A stretch of DNA of 64,000 bases from positions 7,422,727 through 7,486,726 of the forward strand of contig CM073327.1 in NCBI GenBank assembly GCA_037043015.1, in the 5' to 3' direction. The notes under the pieces were generated by a model. The model saw only the letters and a program-made list of their open reading frames with translations, was not told where the DNA came from and made no database searches. This stretch comes from Bryum argenteum. Taxonomy: Eukaryota; Streptophyta; Bryopsida; Bryales; Bryaceae. The position numbers and the translations under genes were made by a program. This document shows positions 1 through 12,099 of the stretch, in pieces. Numbering within the stretch: the stretch's first letter is position 1; each line of letters starts with the position of its first letter.

Positions 1-3000
1 GCCCTCATAATCCATTCGGTCATTGCTTCCCATATGACCAGGTCTTGGTGGAAGCAGCTCAAGAGACAGAGACTCCCAAACAAGTTTCTGATAGAGAAAA
101 ACAAGTCAACAATGAGAAATGTACGATTGCGATCACCATTCAAAGTGCTCAGTCAAAAGAGAAGTTGCGCTCGAGAATATTGGCACTTGAGTACTTCAAG
201 AAGAAATTTCAGCAATATAGGAAGCATTACATTTTACAAAAAAAAAATGTCAATCATTCACTCTAGATTAATCACCTTGAAGACATAAATGGCTCCTTTG
301 TTCACAGAGAAATCCCTCGCTTGAGTAAGCGGAACTATCTGATCATCCAATCAGCCCAGATTCAGCGAGAAGAAACCAACGAACTAATAACTTTGTCTGA
401 GCCTTTCAATAGATCACACCTTGAGTTCGTATACTTCGAGGTTCATTGCTGCCCCATTTCAAAAACAAAAAAAATACACCACAAATGAATCCTGTAGCCA
501 GAATCACCTGCCATTTATCGTCGGTGGTGTATAATTCCAGGTTCGTGATAGTAATGGAGGCCACTTCAGGGGTTCTACAAGGAACAAGGAGAAGTCTCAG
601 CTGTCAATCCATAAACGTCGACGTTATTGAGCAAGGTACTCTTTCTTCGACATTGGATATTGCTATGAACAATCCAAGAATCAAGAGAACAAATCCCGTT
701 TGATTTTCCTACCAAAGCATTCGCCACAACATACAGATTACTGATACCTAATAGACCAAAGGTCATATTCAGTATCTAGATCAATAGATTAAACAACAGG
801 AAGGTATAGCTTCAAGAGCCACTCACTTTGTTGCCGTTCCCTCACGAGGTGTTCCTCCTTTCGTCTCAAGCATGATGTGAATCCTTCCTATCTTTATAGT
901 CATCCCATCTGCAAGCTGGAGACGAAGTAGAAATAAGACAAGTGACTTGCGGCCGTACAGTGCCCAGCCTAAGACTACATCACAACATCGAGAAGTGTCA
1001 CAAAAGAGAACTGCTATGTGAATCTATAGAACATCACAGAAACGACCATGAATCGTAAAAGTTGGACAAATTCGATGTTCATATCCACTTAAGACGCCAG
1101 TCAAGAACATGATTCAAGAAATGATCACCTTGTCGGAGTACCCGTAGCCATTTCCATCAGCCGAGGAATCTGAGGGTAAGGTCCTGGATAAAATCACCGT
1201 GAACAAAATTGAGAGCAAACCGAAATTACCAGATAAAAGAATGGTATACAAGAGGCGATCAGTGGTGAAGGTATGATTAACATTATTACCCTGGAATGTA
1301 GCCAAGGTCACTGTATAATTTTTCAGATATTACCAGATCCAGCACGTCAATGTCAACAACAATGGGCTCTCTATGCACATTCGTGATGGACGCGACCTGC
1401 AGCGCCAATCACACCCCAAATGACCTCAGAGCAGAATCGCAAACGGATGCGAAGAGCGATGCAACTAAAAGTAACTCATCACCTTCAAAATTCAAATTAA
1501 AACATGAGCTTAAAACTTGCAAGAGGATTACAAAGCAGCAACTCAATGCTTTGTATGTTGATGTGGCCACTGAACTAATTTTTTAAGGCATGTCATAAAA
1601 CTGCAATTACACTTCTGATTCTTTCCTTTCCTCGTAAAGGTACAGCTTACTGAGTAGAGATTCTTGGCCAGAATGGAAACATACCCTCAGCTCCAAATTG
1701 CGAATCCGAGCTTCGGTTACCCGTAGAGTTGGTGGCAACCCTAAGCTCGTATGGATAGCATCGCCATCAACATCTGACAAAATTTTCAATTCGAACTTAA
1801 TCTTATGTTGAACATTCTCATAGTACTCTAACCATTCTTAAAGAAGCCTATCGCTTGCTCAACTTCTATCCTGGCACAAGCACCGTAGAAGAAAGAAAAG
1901 ATGAGGTGTTACAAGCTAAAGCTGGAAAGGAGAGAAAATTTGAGCATACGACGATCTGAAACGTGAAAAAGTTAACCAACTATTCTGTAAGGTGTGCTCT
2001 TAGATTCACACTGATGCATATTGGATGTGAAGATGCTGACATAAATATCAGGCATGGAGCAATTCGAAGAAGAAAGCACTATTTCGAATATTCTGTGTCT
2101 GCTTACCCAAATCATAAAGCTGGAAGCTGCGTCCAAGAAGCCTGAACTGCTCCCTGTTGAATGACTTCAGCCAGTAACGAAGTGTTGACTCGAGACCTCG
2201 AAGCAACAAGGACTCCATTTCTGTGGAAGTACTCAAATGCTAGCTCAAACGATAAACCTCAAAATCCTTATACGGCCAATCAATACTAAAGCCCGACCCT
2301 CAATAGCAACGCTGCCCTGTCTCAACAACGACTGAACGACTTCGTCATAACCTGCTTCCTAACTATCCCTTCACACACCGCTTCGCAACAAAGTCGGCTC
2401 CAATCCAGAACTTGGAATAACATAATATCTTCCTCGTCCAGCAATCCCGCACTCTCGGATGTTAAAATTTCTCACATAAAAGATATATTCTACCGAGTGA
2501 CTAGGTGACATCACTCGCATCTGCTCGTTCGAAGTGCATCTTGAACACTCTCTTTCCAACTTCAGAGTGCTGACAGCTTGAAAACTTAATTGCGCCTCCT
2601 CCCGCACAATTTCCAACCTAAGAGGAGAGATCAATTGACTGCCACAGAGCGTCCTCCTGCTTCCAAGAACATTAAAAATTTGTAAAACCTATGAATAAGC
2701 GAAATTGCTCAATCGGCAATAAAATTCGAGATCATAAATGCTGATTTCAGACCTAATCGGACATCAGAATCCGACACTGCTCTGCTCTGACATCGACCGA
2801 CCTGATCTCAAGAATATTCAAATTTCAAAAAAACAAGATTAAACCATATTTCATTCGACGGAACTGAATTGAATTGAATAGCGAGAACGATCAATCAGCA
2901 CGCGATCAATCGAGCAATTTTTGGCGTTATGGAAAATGGAGGTGCTCAGATTTGAAAATGGAGGTGCAAAATGGTGATGGCCGGCAGGCAGGAACAGGGG

Positions 3001-3193
3001 GAACAGTCACTCCAACTGGCGTCCCCGCTGGATGCCATGTGGCGAATTTTGCTGAGGTGGCGCGGGTTCGAGGACCGGGTCTAGGCCAATCAGAGTGCTC
3101 GTTGTGAAGTGCTAAATATTATTTATTGCAGTCGGTGTACTCTTTCTGTTAGCCTTTGAAACCCTTGTTTCAAAATTGTCAAATTTGCATGTT
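1..3193. other. Intergenic region, no supportable gene
   Basis: About 3.2 kb of moderate GC. All open frames are short (under 90 codons), overlap each other on both strands and show no recognisable motif. About 40 bases near 1,388-1,425 (beginning GCGACCTGCA) recur in diverged form at 5,698-5,735, so part of this region is probably repeat-derived. No tRNA or rRNA was seen. It could contain UTR or decayed gene sequence of a neighbour outside the window, but nothing here shows that. Confidence 0.5.
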
Positions 3194-3197
3194 TTAA

Positions 3198-3507
3198 CCC
3201 TTAACCCTTAAACGTCATATGCTTTCATGATACCACACCCAAAATCTCTTTTAAACTCCATTTTTGGTATTATTCTATTTTTAATTTGATTGAGCTCTAC
3301 TCTAAGAAAGTATAGATCTCTTTAAGGTGCTCAGTTTGGAATTCTAAAAATTCCATTTGGTATAATGGAGTGTAACTTATGAGCAAGATTCTCTCAAAAA
3401 AAAACCCAACCCCTCGGGCTGGGTCTGACGTTTAAGGGTTAAACGTCAGAGCATGCCCCTCGGGCTTGGTTTGCAGTGTATTTTTAGAGGGGCTTGATGT
3501 TTAAGGG
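3198..3507. mobile_element. Outer piggyBac-like MITE, split by an inner copy
   Basis: A tiny element flanked by TTAA at 3194-3197 and 3508-3511. Its left end is CCC (3198-3200) continuing at TTAAACGTCAGAGC (3439 onward), and its right end reads GATGTTTAAGGG (3496-3507). Without the insertion it would be about 72 bp and would fold through GCCCCTC/GAGGGGC. TTAA duplications with CCC-beginning ends are characteristic of piggyBac-type transposition. The inner MITE landed in the TTAA that is part of this element's own terminal repeat. Confidence 0.6.
3205..3438. mobile_element. Inner piggyBac-like MITE with TTAA duplication
   Basis: A 234-bp element with 13-bp terminal inverted repeats CCCTTAAACGTCA, flanked directly by TTAA at 3201-3204 and 3439-3442. 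It has no coding capacity. Near its right end is a GC hairpin, ACCCAACCC-CTC-GGGCTGGGT. The hairpin with its flanking A-run, about 35 bases ending TCTGACGT, reappears in the same orientation at about 23,680-23,720, marking a truncated relative there. Element type is inferred from the ends and the TTAA target site. Confidence 0.75.
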
Positions 3508-3622
3508 TTAAGGTACATTGCTCAATAATGGTACAAATTTTAAATAAACACCGGAATCCAATGGATCAAAAAATTCCCAAACTTTATTTGTAGACTATAA
3601 GTCTCTCTTACTTCTACACTTA

Positions 3623-5241
3623 TTAAAATGATGTTCGTTGTCTGTTAGTTGTGCATACTGAAACTACTCTATCAATAATCAGATTAAATTCCTGGTATAT
3701 GGCATAGGTTATTTGTCTACGAGAAGCTACACTTTCTTGGGGACTAAAGGGTATAGAAAGATGACTTGGTCCACGATTACAATAGATATCGTCTACAATC
3801 ATCCTCTGGGGAAGGAGTACTACATTTTCACCCAAAAAATCTTTTAAACTAGTAGCAAGTTCTCGAGAGAGTGCATTCACGACATGTTCTTGATTAGGGG
3901 TTGCTCGCACCCTTCGAACATCTATCATTGTTGAGTTCAAAGCAATCCTGATGTTGGAGGGACTTCCATAGCGAGGAAAATATGCACACTGCGTCGGATG
4001 GTTCTTTCTTTCGACCTTCACCATCTTTATATACTCGTCCAAGAACCTCTCTTTCCGTCTAACTCTAGATATCAATTGTTCATGATAGTTAAGGGCATGC
4101 ATTTTGTGCTTCTGTATAATTTCACGACAACTTACTTCTGAAGAGTGTTCTTTAGCCTGCAATACTAATACATTCTCTATCGCACGTCGTGTGCGAAGAT
4201 CCAAAGTTTTAAAGGAGGGAGTGTTGACTGGTACTTTCAGTCGATCAAGTACTTCAATTGGAACTTGAATAAGGACTAGCTCTTGTGGTAAAGCTTCATT
4301 TCCTTGCCTTACTTCTGGAAGATGTCTTGCAAGAAGAGTTGACCGTAGAGTTTCTCCCAATACCCCCCTACAAGAGCTTACACATTAATAGAAGCATCTT
4401 ATAAATAAAGCTCACGTCTACTTTAGATTGTCAGAGTTCAAAAAACTTGCACATGAATACAAAGACTTTCATAAAAAGATTTTCATTACTTGACAATCAT
4501 TCATGTTTCAATTGGGCAAGAAATTATGCATAATAAATTACAATTGTGCTTCCATGTGGCCAATTTCAATCATTCAACTGCTTTATCTTGCATGAGCTAT
4601 AAAATTTAGAAAATTTTCAATTTTGATCAACTTATTGTTTTTCAGATGTGCAGTTAGCATTATTTCAATTTGTGTGATAGAATACAACGAGTATTTTACA
4701 AAGAGAATTTAATGGGGGAACTTACTTGCACACCTCGCATGTTATTTGCAAAGATTCTAGAAGTCGTTCGTGATACCACTTATTCAAACAAGATTTGTGA
4801 CCGTTCCCAATATCACCTTTGCAACAACACCCTATCGAAATAATGGGGTCTGTATCGGATGCTTCTCCATAACAAACCCTATTAGAAATAATTCAACCAA
4901 ATAAGTTACATAAGATACTCATATACATGCAAGAGTTGAAAAACCACTAGACACAAGTTGTTGATTAGTGTTATTTACAGAAAGTTACCAATTTTGAAAA
5001 TTAGTGTAATGAACCTAAGGTGAATTGTGACATTTAGTGTTTCAAATCATAATAATTTTTTGTAACACTATTCAACAACTCTTCTATATTATAATGACAA
5101 TCTCGTATAAGTTTCTAATGGTTTAGCTAACATCAATCACTGAGATTATCTCGTAGAGGAGAATTACCTGCAACATTTGGGTGTGAGCGTTTCACCTGAT
5201 TGAGATACATTGGTCATTAGTTTCTTCACAATCTTTTCCAT
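3623..5241 (-). CDS. RING-CH (MARCH-type) E3 ubiquitin ligase-like protein, 3 exons
   Basis: Read as three exons: 5241-5168, 4878-4726 and 4367-3623, all with GT-AG junctions and matching phases, giving about 323 aa. Residues about 24-77 form a C4HC3 RING-CH finger: CRVC, then GCCCKGDIGNGHKSC, then CEVC about 16 residues later. Known RING-CH proteins bind E2 enzymes and transfer ubiquitin, so ligase activity is inferred from the family. Unlike most MARCH proteins I see no membrane segment. The C-terminal 245 residues are basic and unrecognised. AATAAA lies on the minus strand near 3585. The gene sits about 1.1 kb outside the large transposon's left end, so it is probably not element cargo. 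The start is the first ATG, 24 codons before the finger; an upstream exon cannot be excluded. Confidence 0.7.
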
Positions 5242-6104
5242 TGTTGACTTTTTCAAGAATAATATCCAGTCAATTTTGTAATATAAAGCAAATCCTTGGG
5301 TAAGAACAAGATCTAAAAAGATAGCTCCAAAAAATGCATTGTTAAACTAAGGTTGGCATTAACATGGACTATATATTTATATATCAACATAAATTATTAT
5401 AACTTAATGTAAAAGTTATGGTAAAAGTAATTGAAACAAAGTAAAAGCTAATAAGAAATTAAATATACTTTAATGTATCCGGTCTTCATGAAAGTAAATA
5501 ATTTTTTATGCAAGTTTTTCTATTGTAAATTTATAAACAAGCTCAGTGTAAAAGTTGACATTTTGGATGACAAGTTAAAATTTCCGAAGATCCAAAAATT
5601 ATTGTTCAAAGTGCATTTAAAAAATAAAATTAAGGTTCAAAATCAAGCTAATTTTGTAATTCAAATTACAAGTCTATCCAAGAGGGTATAATTATATTGC
5701 GACCTGCAACGCTAGTCACACTTTAAATGACGGAATTCTCCGACGCCTCTTCAAAATGCCAAATGCTCTCTCCACACTCATTATAGTAAACAAATGAATA
5801 AAACTCCAATTAGCCTTGGCTCAAGGCAAACCCTCTTTATACTCTTAAAAAAAGAACAAAACCACAATACTATGGAATCAATAGCTTTACCTACAAGTTT
5901 GGAAGGTGCTAATTGTTCACTCATGATTTATTTCCCAATATGTACATTTTGAATGAAAATCTAAGCACAACATCTACTGGCCCACCTAAAATCATAATAA
6001 AACACTATTTGTAATCTGCACAAAACTGCCCAAATCGCGCTATACACTTGTTTATTCTCAAAATCTGCATAAAATCAAGTATATCACAGAAACTTCAAAA
6101 TTTT
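5242..6104. other. AT-rich intergenic stretch
   Basis: Strongly AT-rich, with only short spurious frames. It contains the diverged copy (5,698-5,735) of a segment also seen near 1,390. Nothing else is recognised. Confidence 0.5.
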
Positions 6105-6357
6105 AGCAAAAGTTGAGATTTTGCTTCTTTTCAAGTTTTGTTTTTTTTGAACATATCAATGAGGTTTTAAGGCATGATCTCACCATTTGGATTTTCAATC
6201 CTACTGTCAAAGAGGGGCCTTTGTATTTGAATTTCAACATACGTCTATGCAAGTACTCAAGCATTTCGATAGGTTTTAAAGGTCGTAGGAGGGTCAAAAT
6301 TGCATAGACATGTTCCTATTTCACCCCGGAACAAGAATATGAAGAGTTTCATGTCAA
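6105..6357. repeat. Left half of the repeat that hosts the large transposon
   Basis: This matches, with divergence, sequence at 59,782-59,870 (phrase GGCATGATCTCA...TTCAATCC) and 60,590-60,680 (phrases GGTTTTA-AGGTC, GCATAGACAT, CTGAAGAG). A further relative lies at 32,560-32,800. The copy stops exactly at the transposon's terminal repeat and resumes at 23,283, so it is the pre-insertion target. Confidence 0.75.
6352..6357. repeat. Left target-site duplication TGTCAA
   Basis: Identical to 23,277-23,282, immediately outside the right terminal inverted repeat. Confidence 0.8.
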
Positions 6358-6379
6358 ACAAGGGTTTCGTTAAAAGTGC
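6358..6379 (+). repeat. Left terminal inverted repeat of the large transposon
   Basis: 22 bases, the exact reverse complement of 23255-23276. Beyond it, CATTGAAATGTG and TATTTTTTGG continue an imperfect match with the right end. Confidence 0.85.
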
Positions 6380-6992
6380 CCATTGAAATGTGCACTATTT
6401 TTTGGGATTATTTTTTAATATTTTAATCACAAATTTTGGTGTATAAAAGCACTAATATCAAATTTTGTTGGGGTCTTTTGAAATATTATTGATTGAAAAT
6501 AAAATCAAATGAAGCTATGTACTATACATATATATGTCATATTTATGATGTGCTTCGAGTTCATAATTAAGAATTTTTTGGATAAAAAATCAAATATACT
6601 GCATAATATCATTAAATTTGTGCATTTTAAATAATTGTTTGGAAGTTTTATAGAAAGTGGAACACTTTTACCTTATTGGATCGAAAAAATATCTTATTGA
6701 GGCAATTTCAAACAAAAGAAGATAAAAGAAAATAAATCATATTTACGTAATATATTCTTCAAATAAATTAACAAAAAAATATACCATGATAGTATGATAG
6801 TAAAACACAGTAATGTATAATGCACTCAAATAATAAGTTACACGGTAACACATTCTCTTACTCTCTATTATATCACTATGCTATAATATTAATATCAACC
6901 AAAGAAATATAGCCATACTAAGAGTCTAAACACATATTTATTTATTCTCTATTATATCACTATACTATAGTATTTATATAACTAAAATAAAT

Positions 6993-9900
6993 CTAACCCT
7001 CCAAAGAGTCTAGACCCAAGCCTAGAGAAAATATATCTTCGCGCACATCTGGATGTATCAATGCATTTTCTCCAAAATCGGTAGCTCCTTCTACAGTAGC
7101 ATTTACCTCAAGTTCTTCTTCATGATTGAGTCCAAGACTTTGCTCAATGTATTTGTAACTGATAGGTTCTTCTGGATTTACAGAAGAGATTGCCACACGT
7201 TTGAAAAATTTCATGTTCCCATCAGTCCACAATTCAGCACCTTTGTTCCAAAAATATACATCTTCATTTGCTTGAGCTGCTGCATCACTAGACCTCTGTT
7301 TCTTTTTCGAAGGACCACCGTCAAGAGTAGAAGCATGTACTTTCTGTTTTTTTGATAAATCGAGATTTTTCCTTACTTCGTCTTCTTTATCACCATCACT
7401 GTCCTCATCGGAATCATCTTCATCATCTTCCGCATCATCTTCATCACTCTCATCCGAATCTTCTATAGATTTCTCTTTATCCAACCAAAGTGGATTTTTA
7501 TTGGGTAGAGCTTGTCTAACTTTGTCAACGTAACGCTCTTTCCATTTCTCAAGCCATACTTCCATGTCCAAATTTGATTCCATAAGAATGAGTTGCTTAA
7601 CTGTACCACATACATTTTCAATCAAATGCGAGAATCCCTCCATCACCAGCATCCAATTTGAAGAAAAGAAATGGCTGATCAACTCTTCGACAACTGCCGG
7701 ACAATGAGCAGTTCGATTCTTTGAGCACATACTCCAACCGTTGGATGGTTCAATATAATAGGACTGAATGGTTTGTGGGGCCGTCTTGTTTTTTGCAAAA
7801 TTTTCTTCTAAACACGTATTAAGTGGATGTCGGAGAACCACAATATACTGCCCAATAGGAGAAAATTTGGCAATGCATTTTGATCCATCTTTAACTACTA
7901 AACCAGTAGTCTCTGAATGAGAACCAAAAATATATGTTCCGATGTGTACAAAATATTCGGGAACATTGTGCAAACCAATAACATTTTTAATTTGCTCCAC
8001 ATTCTCTTCAACAGGAAGCATAAAAATCACATTCCAACGTTGAACGTCTCCCATCCATGATTCAATTTTCTTCATGATTGATGTGTACTCTACCTTTGTC
8101 CAATAAGCATTTGTAGGTCCATAGCGACCCACAATGCACTTCTTCCAAAAGTACCACCATCACTTGTAAATATCGAATCGCCAATTTTGACTTCAGTAGA
8201 AAATCCCGATGCATTTGCCCCTTGATAATCAAAAAACATTTTCCAATTTCCCTCATCACTTCTAGGAATGACTTTTCCATTGCAGAAAAGTCCCAAACCG
8301 CCTTCAACAATCAGTTGATGATGATCAATCACGTTGCGCGGTATAAAATCAACATGCTTATGTTGTTTAACATGAGCTGTGTGGGGATTGATATGACACC
8401 ATCGCTTCAAAAACTCAACTCCTTTTGGAATGTCTTTAGCAAAATAATCTAATGCATCTTTTCCACCAAATTTCTCCACATCGGTTTCTAACCAATTTCT
8501 TTTCTCACCCTTCGGATCAATACGTACCGATTCCAACCACTTGAATGTATTTTGAATGCCAACTCGACGCTTTGCAACTTCGCACCAATGGGCCAATTCG
8601 GGTTCACTCTTATATCCGTCAAACCAAAGTGCTTGTTCTTTGTCCACCGAGTCTACTGTTAATTTTTTACAAAGCAATATATGTTCATTGGCTGTAAGAC
8701 CCTGTAAAGGACGTAGCCAACCAACAAACATACGCGGACGCTCTACAACTGAATCTTTCACCTTCTTCCCTTTCTTTGATGCAGTCAATCCAAGCTCTGC
8801 ATTTTTATGTTTTTTTGACTTGAATATAAAACCATTGTCATATGCATCGCACATCTCTTTCAACGCTTGCCAACTATCATCTGGAAGTGTCGCCATAACC
8901 GTATAATCACGAAATTTTTCTCTCATTTGTATAATTGAGATTTTGCCATCTCCCACCTTTGTGCTTGTAATACTCGGCATGGAACGTAAAAACTTCTTCC
9001 GGTTCTCATCTTCGGCATTTGGTCGGCCAAGACTCTCCCATAGTATTCTAGCTTTTTCAAGCATTTCTCCCGTTGTACTATGATATTTTCTCTCCGTTGT
9101 AATGTCATTTAACCTTGTTGATGAGAAAAGATACGTAATCTCGTTATCATACAACACGATAGTTGCCGGCCGTCGTGCAAATATTCTGTTATAATCTTCT
9201 TGAGAAATCTTTCGAGCCAAAAGATCATTTTTGGCCAACACATTACAAGCATGTTGTACTTGTTGTCCATCAACAGGCTCCCATGTTATACGGTTGAAAA
9301 AACATTGTCTTTTCTCTTCCATAGAAGCTCCCGGCATGCTTTCCAAACACTCAACAAATAACTTCTTAGCTCCTGCACCTTTGAATAGCTTAACATCATT
9401 GGGATTTCCTATTGGATCCTTGTAAAACATTGGTCGTAATGTAATCCATGAAGAGTCCACATTATGCCTCTCTCTCAAAGCTTTATAAATTTTTTTTGCG
9501 TTTTCAACATTTAGAATACGTTGGTTTGTAAAACCATCGGTAGGAGCTCGAACATGTTTCATATCAACAGTAAATGAGAAATCTTTCCCATAAATATACC
9601 CTCCATCAATTTCCTCTTGAGTTGGAGGATTGAAAGACTCTTCCATAGAAGAATTAGCTTGAGAGGTAACTAATCTTTTTCTTTTACCTTTTGATTGTTG
9701 AGCAATTGGAGCCTGAGTAGGAGTTTGTAAATCCTCTGCAGTCAATTCAAATCTGGTGTCTCTTTGAAAATGCGATGGTACTTGAGAACACAAAACAATT
9801 TGAAGTTGAGAATCAACAATTGCTTCACGTTCATAAGGAAACGATAACGCTCCACGCCATTCTAAATCTTTAGAAGGCTCTTCAGGTTCTTTTACAACGC

Positions 9901-10414
9901 TTTCATTTGACAAAGTGTCAGAAGCTCTTGAATGAAAGCGTTCATAAGAGTTCATATATTCAACCATATGATCTTCTTGAACCCGATTAAGACCTTGCGA
10001 TACTTGAAGCATAAATGAACGAAGAGATTTTTGAGTCTCGTGAAGGTCATTCCACCATTTTCGAGCTTTGGAAATTCCGGTTACTTTCATTCCCTCCACA
10101 TCAGAAACATCCCCAATAATATTTGCACACTTTAAAACATAAGAAGTAACATGGGAGGATTTTGAGTTGATAAAAATCTCACATGAATCACCGTCCAAAG
10201 TATATGCAGGAGATACAGTTTTCTGGACGGTTTCTCCTTTCGACCAAGCTTTAGAACACCATACTCTTTTTTCAAGCCACGGGAAGGTAGAAATCTTCAA
10301 AATCACCCGATTTTCATCACGTGTCAGAAACCATCCATAGTCTTTGAAAGCTATGGAAGGCCTCATAACCTTCTTTGGAGGGGCCTTTGAAGGCCCACCC
10401 CCTTTGTTAGGCAT
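6993..10414 (-). pseudogene. Transposon gene: ParB-like domain plus degenerate methyltransferase-like region; one frameshift
   Basis: Begins with ATG at 10414 (MPNKGGGPSK). It reads open for about 756 codons, then loses frame near 8,146, where a four-T run (coding strand) behaves as if one base short, and continues in a second frame to the stop at 6993; about 1,140 aa in all. I know no family name. Residues about 295-440 resemble ParB N-terminal domains: an FTNQRILN segment, ITLRP, VDGQQVQHA, then RRPATIVLYDN and SSTRLN. After the frameshift, the stretch AVVEELISHFF..WMLVMEGFSH..LILMESN is laid out like the C-terminal motif I region of N4/N6 DNA methyltransferases, but the FxGxG loop and DPPY are not visible. 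An Asp/Glu-rich tract (coding 7,380-7,470) follows, with basic KKKQR nearby. ParB-methyltransferase fusions are known in phages. The domain calls are inference. The frameshift may be real decay or a homopolymer sequencing error. Confidence 0.5.
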
Positions 10415-10639
10415 GAAAAGACCTTCCAAAATCCACCTGTAAATGCTTGGTAACAACAAAAACAAGAAGTTAATAAGCATGAAAATCACTAAAACAAAAT
10501 AGATTATATTCTTACCAAAAGAGTACAATAAAATTAATCTCTCGGAAACAAAATCAGAATCAAATGCAAATAAAGAAAGACTATGCCTAACCGTTACTAA
10601 CCTTGAGAACAAAAACCTACAGTTATCAATAAAACTAAA
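10415..10639. other. Upstream region of the transposon's left gene
   Basis: The minus-strand frame stays open upstream of the chosen ATG to 10612, but the extra 66 residues are hydrophobic, AT-driven and unlike the protein that follows. The ATG at 10414, after a pyrimidine-rich run, was preferred. Confidence 0.4.
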
Positions 10640-11392
10640 ACAACATTAAACACTCAAGGGTGAGGCATGTGCCCCACCTTCAAAATTCTCAATGAAGAAA
10701 TAAGATAACTAGATTTACAATTACATGCAAAGATGGTAAGACACATGCCTCACCCTTACAAACTTTGAGAGCAAAAACTAAATGTTATCAATAAAAAAAA
10801 ATAATATTATGAAACACTTAAAGGTGAGGCATGTACTTCACCCTCAAAATCTTCCATGTGAGAATTAGAGACCTTGGATTACAATAACATGCAAAGAAGG
10901 TCAGACACATGCCTCACCCTTCCAAATCTTAAGAACAAAAACCAAATGTGATCACTAAAAAGAAATAAAAATTATTATGCATTCAAGGGTGAGGCATGTG
11001 TCTTACCCTCAAAGTCTTCCATGTAGGAATGAGAGAGCTAGGATTAAACTAACATGCAAAGAAGGTGAGGTACGTGCCTCACCCGTACAAACGTTGAGAG
11101 CAAGAATCAAATGTTATCAACTAATTAAAAAATAAAATAAAATGAAGCACTCATGAGTGAGGCACATGCCTCACCCTTATAAACCTTGATGTTATGAACA
11201 ATAAAGATTAAAATTTTAGACACTCAAACTCTCAAAGATGAGGCACATGCCTCACTCTCATAAACCTTGATGTTATGAACAATAAAATTTAGAATTTTAG
11301 ACACTCAAAGGTGAGGCATGTACCTCACCCTGAAAGTCTTCTATGTGGAAGTAGACACCTAAATTACAATTACATGCAAAGAAGATGAGGCA

Positions 11393-11397
11393 CATGC
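11393..11397. repeat. 5-bp target duplication CATGC, left
   Basis: Matches 16,236-16,240. The two halves rejoin into one motif copy of the left array, GAGGCACATGC|CTCACCC. Confidence 0.8.
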
Positions 11398-12099
11398 TGT
11401 CAAACCTCATTTTTTCGTTTTGGCCCCAAGTAAGTCCGGATAGCGGTTAGTAATAGCTAATTAGAGGAAATAAAAACCCATATCCTGGCCTACCCGGGTA
11501 ATGACCGGGTAAGGTTAGCTTGGCCAGGAACCTGCCCACCCGGCAGCATCCTTAAGCTTAGTGGACAGGGTAGGGTAGCACTACTTTTTAAATTTTCTTT
11601 TTGCTTTTTATCTCCTGTTTTCGAGCCAGGATCCGGCCTAGCTGTATCCAGTCCGTCTGCTGTGGACCTAGATAACGCGTAGCAACCCTTCGCGGGTCGA
11701 CCCCTAACCGGGAAAGGGCTGCCTCAACCGGGAATGGCTCAACCGGGTATGGCCAGCCGGTCATGGCTCGGTCGGTTGTGGCCCGGCCGGTTGTCGATGA
11801 CCGGGGGAGGTACCGGCCGGGTCGGCAGCCACGAACGGGTCGGGCGGGGAAAACCCTGGCGGTGGCGCCGACAGTCCCAAGCTGACATGCCCGAGATTAA
11901 TGATGCGCCGCCAAAAGCGCGGCCACCTCCCCACTCCGCCTTTTTGTCTTTAGCGGCGCAAAGCGGCCGTTACCCCCCCTTTTTTCTCCCTCGTGTTTCG
12001 TGCGCCTTGCCGACTCTGTCGCTCCCCTATTCTCGCACGCTGCAGCTCTCCACGCGTTCGTCCGGCACGCCATAGCCAGGAGAGGAGAGATACGGAAGA

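Noticed and set aside
3055-3090. GGTTCGAGGACC as the B box of a tRNA gene
   Set aside because: No matching A box, anticodon arm or acceptor stem in the preceding 70 bases.
10415-10612. 66-residue N-terminal extension of the transposon's left protein as a signal or membrane domain
   Set aside because: Hydrophobic only because of AT-rich sequence. The protein's composition changes abruptly at MPNKGGG, the preferred start.
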